In this document: one piece after another, positions 6,575-15,114 of the stretch
Position numbering within the stretch: the first letter of the stretch is position 1
Layout of the letters: each line of letters starts with the position of its first letter
Virus record (IMG/VR): IMGVR_UViG_3300042691_028105
Location: 1 to 23,980 of that record
Origin: a virus
Reading direction: 5' to 3' (one strand)
Length of the DNA stretch: 23,980 bases
Made by a program: the position numbers and the translations under genes
Notes under the pieces: generated by a model
Told to the model about the DNA's origin: nothing
Database searches by the model: none
What the model saw: only the letters and a program-made list of their open reading frames with translations

Positions 6575-9500
6575 ATGAATAATAACAAATTTACTGTTAG
6601 CAAGTCAAGAGTTGAAGAATTGATTGCTGAAGAAACAGAAGCAATTTTGGCGGAAATGAAGGTTTCATTTGGGGAGTTGGATGAAGAAGATGTGCCAACT
6701 ATTGATCAAATGCCGCAACTAGGACCAGCAAAACAAAGTGTTATAGACATGTTTGGCATACCAAGCACAGAGCCGGGACTAAATGATGAAAATTTTAGCA
6801 TACTTATTAGAGCTTATAACGATATAATAAGAAGAAATACTGGTTGTGTAACAAAAGAACAAGAAAAAGTTATTAAAAGTTTATTTGGAACTGTACCGCA
6901 AGGAGTGGGTATTTGTGAAGAAGGAAGTGGTACTGATTTCCAAAGATTTGCAGCCAGTAAACTTGGGGATACTCAAGGTAAACCGCAAGTACCAGTGGAT
7001 CAGGTCACTAAACCAAAACCAGCCGTATCAGATGACCAATCTGGTATGACCCCTCAAGCTTCAGATGTTACAAAGAAAATACAAAGAGGTTTAATAACCT
7101 TTAATGATGATAAATATGTACCCATATTAACAAGTGATGACACTTATAAAAAAGATATTCTTGGCGTTGATGGACTTTTTGGAGAAAGAACTGAAAGGGC
7201 AGTTACAGAATTCTATAAAGAAATAAAGAAAAGACGACCGGGAGGAAAAAACTTTTTAGAATATATTGAAAATATTCTAAAGGATATAGAAGCTACTAAT
7301 GCTGCGAAAGGTAGTGAGGGCGCTGATGGGGCATCCACCCCAGCTGCGGGAGGTGCTGCTGGTGGCGGCACTAGTACTGTTGGAACTGGTGGGGCTATAG
7401 ATACAGATACACCAATTGAACTTAACCCAGAAAGATTAGAAAAATTAAATAGTTTTAAACAACAAACAGGCTACACTGATAGTGATATAGCGACACTTGT
7501 TAAAAATAAAAATATTAGAGACGAAAAAGAAATAAAATCTATCATACAAGATTCATGGGAAAAAGCTATTGGAAAAAAACTTTTTGCCTATGTCATGCCC
7601 GCCACAGAAATAGTAAATAACTATTTTTTAGGTGAGCCTATTATGGATGGAGACAATTTTAAAGAGTTAAAATCTTATCCATTAAGTTATAATTATTTAG
7701 ATTTTATTGATATAGAATCTCCAAATTTTAAAAATATAAAATATATTACTGGTACCAGAAAAGAAATTAACGCTAAAATTGGTTTACCAGAAGATGATCA
7801 AGAGTTTGATTTAACTACAGAACAAATAAATCAATTATATAATATAGCAACACCTATTGCTGACAGGAAGGGTGTTTTATTAAAAGATCTTGGTCAAAGA
7901 GAAGCTTTTAAAGCAAAACTAAAAAGATATAAAGATGAAACAGGCTTAACAAATAAGGCCATTTTACATTTATTAACAAAAAAAGATTTGATAAAAAATC
8001 CAATAGCAGAAGAAGATATTGATGTTGAAGAATTAAGAGATTTTAATACAATTAGGGCAGAGGATATAATTACTATACCCGATAGCGTAATTGTAATAAC
8101 TAATTATAATAATATTCCTCTTGAAAAGAAATTTGCTGAAAAATTATTAAAAGAAAAAGTTAAAACTGATGCTACGAGCGTTAAAGAGGCTTTAGAAAAA
8201 GAAATTATAATAGGCTTCCCTAATAAAAAAGAAACAAAGCCTCTTGGTGAAGTATTTCCAAATATTGAAAATCAGATAGAAGATGTAACAAAAGCTACAG
8301 TAGAAAAATCTCGTAGAGATGCTGATATTACAAAGGGTATAAATTTACTAGCAACATTAAAGGAAAGATCATCTTATTTTAAAGAATTTGGAAAAAAAGA
8401 CAAACAAATACCCGATTATGATGATTATATAGGAACAGTTAATGGATACGTTGACCAGCTTTTAACAGCAGATGGAGAAAGTTGGTATGGTTTTGGAGAT
8501 CCTACAATAGATATTAGTAAAAAACAACAAATTATTAAAAAAGCATATGATGAGTTTAAAGGAAAAACTGTTTTATCACAGGAAAACGATAATTTAGAAT
8601 TATATGATGCTTTTTATTTATTTTATTTATTGTTAATGCAACAAAAAGAAGTTCTACAAACTAATTTGCAACCACTAAGTGCAGATCAAAAAGCTAATGG
8701 TGTGCAAGAATTGTCAAGCGAAGACACTGAAGCAATAAAACAGAAAATTAAATTTTTAGATCAAATCATTAATAGTGAGCCATTTGTTTCCTATCCATAT
8801 TATGGACTTGAAGATCCTGCTGGATTAGAAGCAGAAAAATATAAAAGATATATAAAAAGTTTAAAATATTCAATCGGTAAACAAGATATGGATAATCAAA
8901 TAGAAAGCATAGCAAAAGAGATCTTAGGAAGCGGCGATGCAGGCACGATAGAACAAATAAAACAAAAAGGTGCGAATCTTTGGCAAGAGGCTACTAGCAT
9001 ATTTAAAGATTTAGCAACAGATACTGTACCTGCATTGGCGAAAGCAATAGCAGATATGGCACCATATGCAATTGGTTTATTTGGATTAAAAACCGTATTT
9101 AAACTTTTTGAATCTAAAACAAAATATAAAATTAAAAAAGAAAAACTGGAAGAAATTATTAATGAAGAAATAAATAATGTTTTAGCTGAAGTTTCAGATA
9201 CTGAATTGCAAGACAAGGCAGACTCTGAAAAAAAAGATTTAAAAAAAAGTGCTATTATAAAAGGAATTCAAAAGGGCGTTGATTCTACAAAAAAAATCTT
9301 TAGTAAAACACCAGCAGATATTCCTCCCGAACCATATGAACCTTTAACGAGAACTGCTACTGCGGTAAAAATGGCAAAAAATATAGGAAGATCTTCTGGT
9401 ATATTTGGAGGAGTTGGAGCGGTTATTGATTATGGTATATATTTAAACAAAAGCGACTTAGAAAAATTAAATTCTGATCCAGAGCTTAAAGAAAAATTAG

Positions 9501-10459
9501 ATAAATTTTTGGAAAGTGATGAAATGTCAGAAAAATTAGAAGAATTATATAATATAGCAGCTCAAAATAAAAAAAATCCAGAATACGATAAAAATAAAAA
9601 TGTATTTTTAACTGATACTGAAAGAAGACAAATATATGGAGAAATAAAAGCTGAAGTGGCATCAGAATTTATAAAAAATTATACTGGAAGGCAAACAGGC
9701 AGAGCAATAGGTTCTGGTTTTGGTTCATGGGGAGGATTTGTAGCCGGATCTGCGGCTACGGAAGCACTTCTGGGTGCTGGGGCTTTAGCCTTTGGAATTG
9801 GAACTGGCGGTGCTGGTTTTGCCGCACTTGCTCTTTTAGCTGGTGGGGTTGGTGGCGTCCTAACGTCAAATATTGCAGGTGAAGGATTTGGACAATTAGG
9901 CGCGGCAGTTGGATCGAAAGCAGATCCAGCTGAAAATCCAGAAGCCATGAAAGAAAAAATAAATAAAATTTTAGATCAAAAAATAGATAAATTAATAGAT
10001 GATGCATTAAAACAGGCAGCGCGTGGCGGTCAAGTTAATATAACAAAAGAAGCCATAAAAAAAGAATGGGAAAGACAAAAACAATTTTATCCTAATAATA
10101 ATGTTGATGCTCTATTTGCCGCTCTAAGATCATTATCTGCTGTGGAGCTTTATAAACAAAAATTAAGAGCAGCTAGAAACCAAGAACAATCTGGCAATAT
10201 AGATAACGCACATGATAAAGCGACAGAAATAATAGATAAATCTCAGCAAAATGTTGAAAAATCTATTTCTGATTCTATCGCAAAAACAAAATGGCCTGTT
10301 GGTGTTCCAAGGCCAAGACCACAGCCAAAACAAACAGTTAAAGAATCATTTTTATCAGATTATCGAGAAAAAAATAACACCATTAGAGCTTTAACAGGTA
10401 AAAAATTAAATTCTATAATAGAAGAAGAAATTTATAAAACTTTATATATGAAAGGGTAA
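6575..10459 (+). CDS. 1294-aa probable virion protein with PG-binding-like and glycine-zipper segments
   Basis: The ATG at 6575 follows AGGGG. The order of segments is as follows. Residues 10-29 are an amphipathic helix (VEELIAEETEAILAE). Residues about 190-220 contain GVDGLFGERTERAVTEF, the signature of the peptidoglycan-binding domain 1 repeat. Residues about 248-276 are a Gly/Ala/Thr linker. A long helical middle follows, then a hydrophobic patch (about 820-845). A second copy of the amphipathic helix is at about 850-876 (LEEIINEEINNVLAE). Residues about 1040-1118 form a Gly/Ala-rich hydrophobic stretch with GxxxG spacing. A third helix of the same type closes the protein (SIIEEEIYKTL). 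There is no signal peptide. A virion or ejected protein that contacts wall and membrane would fit, but that is inference. Arginine is nearly always AGA, as in the 993-aa gene. Confidence 0.85.
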   Translation: MNNNKFTVSKSRVEELIAEETEAILAEMKVSFGELDEEDVPTIDQMPQLGPAKQSVIDMFGIPSTEPGLNDENFSILIRAYNDIIRRNTGCVTKEQEKVIKSLFGTVPQGVGICEEGSGTDFQRFAASKLGDTQGKPQVPVDQVTKPKPAVSDDQSGMTPQASDVTKKIQRGLITFNDDKYVPILTSDDTYKKDILGVDGLFGERTERAVTEFYKEIKKRRPGGKNFLEYIENILKDIEATNAAKGSEGADGASTPAAGGAAGGGTSTVGTGGAIDTDTPIELNPERLEKLNSFKQQTGYTDSDIATLVKNKNIRDEKEIKSIIQDSWEKAIGKKLFAYVMPATEIVNNYFLGEPIMDGDNFKELKSYPLSYNYLDFIDIESPNFKNIKYITGTRKEINAKIGLPEDDQEFDLTTEQINQLYNIATPIADRKGVLLKDLGQREAFKAKLKRYKDETGLTNKAILHLLTKKDLIKNPIAEEDIDVEELRDFNTIRAEDIITIPDSVIVITNYNNIPLEKKFAEKLLKEKVKTDATSVKEALEKEIIIGFPNKKETKPLGEVFPNIENQIEDVTKATVEKSRRDADITKGINLLATLKERSSYFKEFGKKDKQIPDYDDYIGTVNGYVDQLLTADGESWYGFGDPTIDISKKQQIIKKAYDEFKGKTVLSQENDNLELYDAFYLFYLLLMQQKEVLQTNLQPLSADQKANGVQELSSEDTEAIKQKIKFLDQIINSEPFVSYPYYGLEDPAGLEAEKYKRYIKSLKYSIGKQDMDNQIESIAKEILGSGDAGTIEQIKQKGANLWQEATSIFKDLATDTVPALAKAIADMAPYAIGLFGLKTVFKLFESKTKYKIKKEKLEEIINEEINNVLAEVSDTELQDKADSEKKDLKKSAIIKGIQKGVDSTKKIFSKTPADIPPEPYEPLTRTATAVKMAKNIGRSSGIFGGVGAVIDYGIYLNKSDLEKLNSDPELKEKLDKFLESDEMSEKLEELYNIAAQNKKNPEYDKNKNVFLTDTERRQIYGEIKAEVASEFIKNYTGRQTGRAIGSGFGSWGGFVAGSAATEALLGAGALAFGIGTGGAGFAALALLAGGVGGVLTSNIAGEGFGQLGAAVGSKADPAENPEAMKEKINKILDQKIDKLIDDALKQAARGGQVNITKEAIKKEWERQKQFYPNNNVDALFAALRSLSAVELYKQKLRAARNQEQSGNIDNAHDKATEIIDKSQQNVEKSISDSIAKTKWPVGVPRPRPQPKQTVKESFLSDYREKNNTIRALTGKKLNSIIEEEIYKTLYMKG

Positions 10460-10462
10460 AGT

Positions 10463-10699
10463 ATGATTAATCAAAATGGCAAGGTAACTCCGCAAGATAT
10501 TATTAATGCAAAAAGTGTTGTATGTGAGAAATGTAATGAAAAAGAAGTTTATTCTGATAAATTTCAAAATGTGTTTTTAATTAAAAAAATTTCTGCTCTT
10601 GTATCCCCAAATGGGAAAGAAATTCACGTTCCGATTCCTGTATTTGCCTGTGTTGAATGCGGACACGTAAACTCTGATTTCTTGCCTGAAGGCACATAA
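10463..10699 (+). CDS. phage zinc-ribbon protein (78 aa)
   Basis: The gene starts 3 bases after the 1294-aa gene; the GGGTAAAGT before the ATG gives a weak ribosome-binding site. C21-x2-C24 and C63-x2-C66 form a zinc ribbon around a conserved core, KKISALVSPNGKEIHVPIPV, then FACVECGHVN and FLPEG. I recognise this arrangement (zinc ribbon enclosing ISAL-SP-GKE-xVPIPVFAC) from small conserved proteins of T4-like marine phages and other large phages, often beside structural genes. The molecular role is unknown. It probably shares a transcript with the upstream gene. Confidence 0.85.
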   Translation: MINQNGKVTPQDIINAKSVVCEKCNEKEVYSDKFQNVFLIKKISALVSPNGKEIHVPIPVFACVECGHVNSDFLPEGT

Positions 10700-10702
10700 A
10701 GC

Positions 10703-10731
10703 TTGACCAAACTTGTGCTAAGATGTAGATT
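10703..10731 (+). promoter_or_regulatory. candidate sigma70-type promoter for the HNH gene
   Basis: TTGACC at 10703-10708 and TAGATT at 10726-10731 are separated by 17 bases. The -35 matches 5 of 6 consensus positions and the -10 matches 4 of 6. Transcription would start near 10738, leaving a short leader with AAGGAG at 10740-10745 before the ATG at 10752. It lies in the only real gap (52 bases) around here. Confidence 0.42.
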
Positions 10732-10751
10732 GTCTAGGAAAGGAGACACTT

Positions 10752-11273
10752 ATGCATCGTGTTTTAGCTCTTGGCTCAAACTATGAGCCTGTTGGTACAA
10801 TCTCTTGGAAGAAAGCCGTCAGCCTTGTTTTCTCAAATAAGGTCATGACACTCGCAGAATACGACGAGGAGATCAAATCTCCGTCGTATAAAATGAAGCT
10901 TCCTTCAGTTGTTGTTTATAAATTCAACAAAAGAAGGACAGTCAATTCTGTGCGTTTTTCTAGAAAGAACGTGTGGTTGCGGGACGAAGGCAAATGCCAG
11001 TATTGTAACATAAATGTAAGTATCCAAAATTTTACTTTGGATCATGTTAACCCGAAGTGCTATGGTGGTAAAACAACATGGGATAATGTTGTAACCTGCT
11101 GCTATAGCTGTAATCAAAAGAAAGGTGAAAAAACCTTAAAAGAAGTTGGATTTAAATTAAATAAACAAGTTAAAAAACCATTGAATCTTCCTATTATTTC
11201 AGAAGTAACTGGTTACTATGGAACAGGCACTTTCATTCATCCAACATGGTCTTTTTGGCTTAGAAAGCAATAA
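10752..11273 (+). CDS. HNH endonuclease (173 aa)
   Basis: The ATG at 10752 is preceded by AAAGGAGACACTT. The N-terminal 70 residues (LGSNYEPVGTISWKKAVSLV ... SVRFSRKNVWLRD) are the usual lead-in of the bacterial/phage HNH family. The nuclease core follows: zinc knuckles C82-x2-C85 and C117-x2-C120, LDH (catalytic His98), TTWDNVV (Asn112) and CNQKKG. The length fits the family (about 165-185 aa). Such proteins cut DNA with a single metal ion. In phages they may be free-standing homing enzymes or take part in packaging or host DNA breakdown. With no large terminase gene in view, a homing or DNA-processing role is open. The exonuclease gene follows after one base. Confidence 0.92.
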   Translation: MHRVLALGSNYEPVGTISWKKAVSLVFSNKVMTLAEYDEEIKSPSYKMKLPSVVVYKFNKRRTVNSVRFSRKNVWLRDEGKCQYCNINVSIQNFTLDHVNPKCYGGKTTWDNVVTCCYSCNQKKGEKTLKEVGFKLNKQVKKPLNLPIISEVTGYYGTGTFIHPTWSFWLRKQ

Positions 11274-11274
11274 A

Positions 11275-11847
11275 ATGATAACAGTGATTGATACGGAAAC
11301 AACTGGTTTACTACCAGAGCAGCATGAAATAATTGACTTTGCAGCTATTATTCTAGAACCGCAAAGGGACGGAAGTAATAAAATTATTAAACGCTATAAA
11401 TTTAAAATAAAACCAAAACATCTAGAAACAGCACAGGCGGCTGCTCTGAAGATAAACGGTTATACTGATTTTGCTTGGAGAAGAGCAAAAACAATAGAAC
11501 ATCATTTACCGACAATTAAAAAAATTATAGAGGAATCAGAAACTCTTTTAGGGCAAAATCTTTTATTTGATATTAAATTTATTGAAAGTGCCTTCTTGAA
11601 AGAAGGACAAGAGCCACCAAAATTTCCAAAATATATAGATACAAAAAAAATGGCTACTGTTTTATTAAATGAAGGAATGATAAAAAGTACTTCAATGGAT
11701 TCTATGTGCAAACACTTTCAAATAAACTTTAATGGTAAAGCCCATACAGCCATTGTTGACTGCGAGAGAACTATAAGCGTTTGGGAACGTTTAAGCAAAT
11801 TTACTGATTCAGTTGCTCACGAATATTTACCAAATATACAAAAATAA
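11275..11847 (+). CDS. DnaQ-like DEDDh 3'-5' exonuclease (190 aa)
   Basis: I chose the ATG at 11275 because the protein then opens with the Exo I motif (VIDTETTGL; Asp6 and Glu8). The alternative ATG at 11218 lies inside the HNH gene. Exo II is GQNLLFDIKFIE (Asp99) and Exo III is HTAIVDCERTISVW (His157, Asp162), giving a full DEDDh set. The length matches stand-alone epsilon-like exonucleases. The closest roles are proofreading-type or nucleic-acid-trimming exonuclease activity, on DNA or RNA. It directly follows the HNH gene with one base between, so the two nucleases are probably co-expressed. Confidence 0.9.
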   Translation: MITVIDTETTGLLPEQHEIIDFAAIILEPQRDGSNKIIKRYKFKIKPKHLETAQAAALKINGYTDFAWRRAKTIEHHLPTIKKIIEESETLLGQNLLFDIKFIESAFLKEGQEPPKFPKYIDTKKMATVLLNEGMIKSTSMDSMCKHFQINFNGKAHTAIVDCERTISVWERLSKFTDSVAHEYLPNIQK

Positions 11848-11868
11848 TTTCCATTCAATAGTTACGCA

Positions 11869-11886
11869 ACTAAATAATTTAGGAGG
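11869..11886 (+). promoter_or_regulatory. AT-rich element and strong ribosome-binding site before gene 11895
   Basis: ACTAAATAATTT at 11869-11880 is a looser version of the 16-mer seen at 2864 and 6540. It is followed at once by AGGAGGG (11881-11887), an ideal ribosome-binding site 8 bases before the ATG. Together they suggest a strongly expressed small gene. Confidence 0.35.
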
Positions 11887-11894
11887 GTAAATCT

Positions 11895-12044
11895 ATGAAT
11901 AGGAAAAAAGAAATAGAAAGACCCGCTCAAATACAACTTGAATTACCCGATTATAGTTATGAATATCAAAAATGGAAAGAAAAGCAAAAACTAGAAGAAG
12001 AATCCGATAAAAAAGAAACAGTTGTAATCATTGATCTTTATTAA
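11895..12044 (+). CDS. small charged hypothetical protein (49 aa)
   Basis: The ATG at 11895 has one of the best ribosome-binding sites in the window (AGGAGGG, spacing 7-8). The 49 residues are Lys/Glu-rich with a short IQLELPDYSYEYQKW segment and a hydrophobic end (TVVIIDLY). It stands alone between a 47-base gap and a strong terminator, so it is probably the last gene of its transcript and well translated. No family is recognised. Confidence 0.72.
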   Translation: MNRKKEIERPAQIQLELPDYSYEYQKWKEKQKLEEESDKKETVVIIDLY

Positions 12045-12066
12045 AATATATCTTATCTTTATTTAG

Positions 12067-12106
12067 AAACTACTTATGTGAAGAGCATAAGTAGTTTTTA
12101 TTTTTT
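12067..12106 (+). terminator. strong rho-independent terminator
   Basis: A perfect 12-bp stem (12067-12078 with 12086-12097, AAACTACTTATG/CATAAGTAGTTT) with a 7-base loop is followed by TTATTTTTT. This is the clearest intrinsic terminator here. It closes the block ending with the 49-aa gene and stands 9 bases before the metallopeptidase ATG. Confidence 0.88.
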
Positions 12107-12114
12107 AAATTATC

Positions 12115-12882
12115 ATGAAAAAACAATTATTATTAGAAAAAATAAGCAAACAAGAAATCAAAAAGCATATTAAAGATTTCTATAAATATGCTAAAAAACG
12201 ATTGGATATTGATAAATCTCCAAAAATAAAATTTGTAAAAGACCCAGATAACGCAGAAGATTTTTTTGGAAAAACAGGATTTTATGATCCAGAAAGTATG
12301 ACTATAAACTTATTTATAACTGATCGTCACGCCAAAGACATAGTTCGTTCTTTTGCTCATGAGCTTATTCACCATTATCAAAATTTAAATGAAAAACTAC
12401 CAGCCGAAACAATGAAGAAAACTCATGATATTGATTATGCATCAAAAAACAAAGATCTAAGAGATATGGAACGTGAGGCATATGAAAAAGGAAACATGTT
12501 ATTTAGAGATTGGACAGATAGTATAAAAGTTAAAAGGGGAAAACAAATGAATGAGGGTAAAATGAAAAAAACAAAAAAAAGATTTCCAAAGAAAATGTCA
12601 ATGGATCAAGCTAAAGAAAAGGGTATTCCTCCTGAAGCTGACGTAACTGGTGATAATGTTATCCAAGGTTGGGAAGCCGGGAGATCAGCCGCTAGATCTT
12701 CTGCCATGAAATCAAAAACAGCGGAACGTAAAGTAAAAGAAGCAAAAGATTTACAAGCTGCTGATGAAAGATTGGCAAAAGTCTTAGAACCACAAACTCG
12801 CGTATTAGATGAGAAATTTAAAAAACGTGAAGAAATTATTTATAATGAGCTAATGAGAAGAATATTAAACCAAGGAAAATAA
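12115..12882 (+). CDS. zinc metallopeptidase, HExxH (255 aa)
   Basis: The zincin motif is SFAHELIHHYQN: His82, Glu83 and His86. A downstream DMEREAYEKGN helix offers a third ligand (Glu119 or Glu121). Upstream is a predicted beta-edge (MTINLFITD), as in small soluble zincins. Residues 140-255 are very basic and then helical (KKTKKRFPKKMSMDQ; GWEAGRSAARSSAM), with no known domain. Similar HExxH proteins are found in T4-like marine phages, where the substrate is not established. There is no signal peptide, so action in the cytoplasm or in the virion is likely. The ATG at 12115 comes just after a terminator and has no evident ribosome-binding site, so expression may depend on readthrough or a nearby weak promoter. 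Confidence 0.85.
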   Translation: MKKQLLLEKISKQEIKKHIKDFYKYAKKRLDIDKSPKIKFVKDPDNAEDFFGKTGFYDPESMTINLFITDRHAKDIVRSFAHELIHHYQNLNEKLPAETMKKTHDIDYASKNKDLRDMEREAYEKGNMLFRDWTDSIKVKRGKQMNEGKMKKTKKRFPKKMSMDQAKEKGIPPEADVTGDNVIQGWEAGRSAARSSAMKSKTAERKVKEAKDLQAADERLAKVLEPQTRVLDEKFKKREEIIYNELMRRILNQGK

Positions 12883-12883
12883 T

Positions 12884-13063
12884 ATGGCGAAGTACCCTGA
12901 TTACGTCATACGCCAGACAGAAGAAAACACTAATGATTATGGTAGATATCCACTGGTGTTCAATCAAGTTGCTGGTCCTAGTTTAAAACTAGCTCCTCCA
13001 AATTATTCTCTAGACACAAATAAAGAAAATATAGTTTATAATTTAACCATTAATAAAAAATAA
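12884..13063 (+). CDS. small hypothetical protein (59 aa)
   Basis: The ATG at 12884 follows the metallopeptidase stop by one base. AAGGAAAAT upstream is a plausible ribosome-binding site. The stop overlaps the next ATG by one base (TAATG at 13061-13065). The product is soluble and low in helix, with Pro and aromatic residues (YPDYVIRQTEEN ... KLAPPNYSL). No motif or family is recognised. The tight junctions support it as a real gene. Confidence 0.68.
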   Translation: MAKYPDYVIRQTEENTNDYGRYPLVFNQVAGPSLKLAPPNYSLDTNKENIVYNLTINKK

Positions 13064-15114
13064 TGAGCTTATACGGTCACATAAACCATTTATATGAAAA
13101 TGGTGATTTAAAGTTTAGTGAACTTAAAAAAATATTTGTCGCTGCTACCGAGGGTAAACTTGTAGGTACAGAAAAGACAGATGGTATAAATATTTATTTA
13201 TCATTCTCCATCAAAGATGGGGAAGTGCGGGCTGCTAGAAATTTAGGGCAACTTAAAGGAGGTGGTCTATCTGTTGCGGAAATGTATAATTTCTTCTTTC
13301 AAAAAGAAAAAGCAGCCCGTCTTTCTAATAAAACCTATAATCCAGAAATTAAAAATGCTATCAAAGATGCAATGAAGAATTTTGAAGATGCCGTGCTCTA
13401 TCTGGATTTGGATAGGCAGACAGAAACATTTGGTGATTTTATTAATACTGCTAATTTTTATAATTGTGAAATATTAGATGATAGAACTCCAAATGTCATA
13501 AACTATGATACCAAAACTCTTGTTATACATCAAGATGGTCATAAAAAAGTAGACTTAAGAACTAATCAAACATTTGATCTAACTGATTCAAGACAAAATG
13601 ATTTAATAGAAAAAATTAACAATTTACAATCTAATAAAGAATCAGATAATTTTCATGTTCAAGTTAATTCGATTAGGCATTTAGAAAGTTTATCTAATAA
13701 TGAAATTTTAAATCATAGTATTAATGTTATTAATAAAATTTTAAAAAGCAATAACTTAACAGATGATAATACAATAAATGAATATCTTGTTGTAAGATTA
13801 TCAAGATATTTAAATAAATTACAAATACCTGATTTAAATAAAAAATTAATAATTAAAAAAATGCTTGGTATAAAAGGAATTGATACAAATGACATCATCC
13901 GTGGTTTAAACCAAGACGATAAAAAAGAAATAAGAAATATTATTAATTCTTCAAGAGAAATATTAAAAAAATTAATTGAACCAATTGAAATGGTTATTTT
14001 CAGGTTTTCAAGAGAAATCTTGAAAGGTATGAATAGTGTTTATAATCTTAATAATTCTAAAAATAACGAGAGAATCAAAAATAGAATTATGAGCGCGTTT
14101 GAAACTATGAGCGATTCAGAGGCCGCATCGTTTCATACCATGCGTAAACAATTAAGTAATATTAATATGAAAAACTTTAGCCTTCCAACAGAAGGTTTTG
14201 TTTTTAAATATAATGGTAAAGTTTATAAATTAACTGGCGATTTTGCTCCAATTAACAGGTTATTAAATTTTACAGATAAAACAATAAATGTAAATAAAGA
14301 TAATCGTATCGCTGATATTGCTTTATTTCCCGGCTCTTTCAAACCTCCCCATGTTGGTCATCTTAATGCTATCAAAGAATTAAGTAATCTTGCAAGCAAA
14401 ATAATTGTTATTATTTCAGATCCTAAAAAAGATATTAACAAAAGATTTATAACTGAAAATGACGAGATGCTAACAGAAATAAATCCAATTATTTCAAAAC
14501 GCATGATTGAAGATTACGCTAAAGCAGCTAATTTAGATTCAAGATTGGAAGTTGAAATTTCTAATAATCCAGTTAAAAAAGCAAAAGAAATCATTACGTC
14601 AGATCCAGAGCAGTCAAAAATGTTTGTTGTTGGTTCAGGACCAGATGACAGACAAAGATCAGCAATTTCCTATTTAGGTAGACAACATTCAAATGTAAAG
14701 CCTTATATAATTAAAACAAATAATAATATACATTCAACTGGTTTTAGAAACGATTTAGCTAAAAAAGATTGTAAAAAGATTGTAAAATATTTACCAGATG
14801 AGATCGAAGACAAAATTTCTTTTGCAAAAGAGGTTATCGATTCAATTTTTAACAATAACAAACTAATTAATGTATCAGATCCACAAAGCATTTCTGTTGT
14901 TTTAAATGAAATGATTGTTAAGCGAAAAAATAAATATTGTTTATTATCTAAGGCAACAAGAAGAAATTTAGGATGTTATAGCAGCAGAAAAAAAGCTTTA
15001 AAAAGAGAAAAACAAGTACAATATTTTAAACATATGGGTGAGACATCAGGTGTTGGAGCGGTGGCAGGGTTTACAATGCCTTTAAATGATAAAGAGGTTA
15101 CAGACAATGAATAA
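13063..15114 (+). CDS. polynucleotide-ligase-like/HxGH nucleotidyltransferase fusion (683 aa)
   Basis: Residues 1-400 carry the covalent nucleotidyltransferase (ligase) motifs: motif I EKTDG with nucleophile Lys38; RAARN at 56-60; a motif III-like segment near 132-148 (NFYNCEILDDRTPNVINY); motif IV EGFVFK at 377-382; motif V YKLTGDFAPIN with Lys389. A helical insertion of about 220 residues splits motifs III and IV. Residues about 417-600 are a Rossmann-type cytidylyltransferase/NMNAT-like domain: LFPGSFKPPHVGHL (His430-x-x-His433), ISKRM, VVGSGPDDRQRSA and HSTGFRNDL (the ST-x-R motif). The last 60 residues are a basic module with KREKQVQYFKH, seen in other phage proteins, then GVGAVAGF. RNA repair, or a role in NAD or nucleotide cofactor chemistry, are both possible. 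Which one cannot be told here. Confidence 0.87.
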   Translation: MSLYGHINHLYENGDLKFSELKKIFVAATEGKLVGTEKTDGINIYLSFSIKDGEVRAARNLGQLKGGGLSVAEMYNFFFQKEKAARLSNKTYNPEIKNAIKDAMKNFEDAVLYLDLDRQTETFGDFINTANFYNCEILDDRTPNVINYDTKTLVIHQDGHKKVDLRTNQTFDLTDSRQNDLIEKINNLQSNKESDNFHVQVNSIRHLESLSNNEILNHSINVINKILKSNNLTDDNTINEYLVVRLSRYLNKLQIPDLNKKLIIKKMLGIKGIDTNDIIRGLNQDDKKEIRNIINSSREILKKLIEPIEMVIFRFSREILKGMNSVYNLNNSKNNERIKNRIMSAFETMSDSEAASFHTMRKQLSNINMKNFSLPTEGFVFKYNGKVYKLTGDFAPINRLLNFTDKTINVNKDNRIADIALFPGSFKPPHVGHLNAIKELSNLASKIIVIISDPKKDINKRFITENDEMLTEINPIISKRMIEDYAKAANLDSRLEVEISNNPVKKAKEIITSDPEQSKMFVVGSGPDDRQRSAISYLGRQHSNVKPYIIKTNNNIHSTGFRNDLAKKDCKKIVKYLPDEIEDKISFAKEVIDSIFNNNKLINVSDPQSISVVLNEMIVKRKNKYCLLSKATRRNLGCYSSRKKALKREKQVQYFKHMGETSGVGAVAGFTMPLNDKEVTDNE

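Noticed and set aside
9679-10007. Open frames on the - strand opposite the Gly/Ala-rich part of the 1294-aa gene
   Set aside because: They are low-complexity antisense frames produced by the Gly/Ala codon pattern of the real gene and have no ribosome-binding site or recognisable motif.
13030-13042. TATAGT/TATAAT boxes before the nucleotidyltransferase gene
   Set aside because: They lie inside the coding sequence of the preceding gene, more than 20 bases from the ATG, with no matching -35. AT-rich sequence makes such boxes common.
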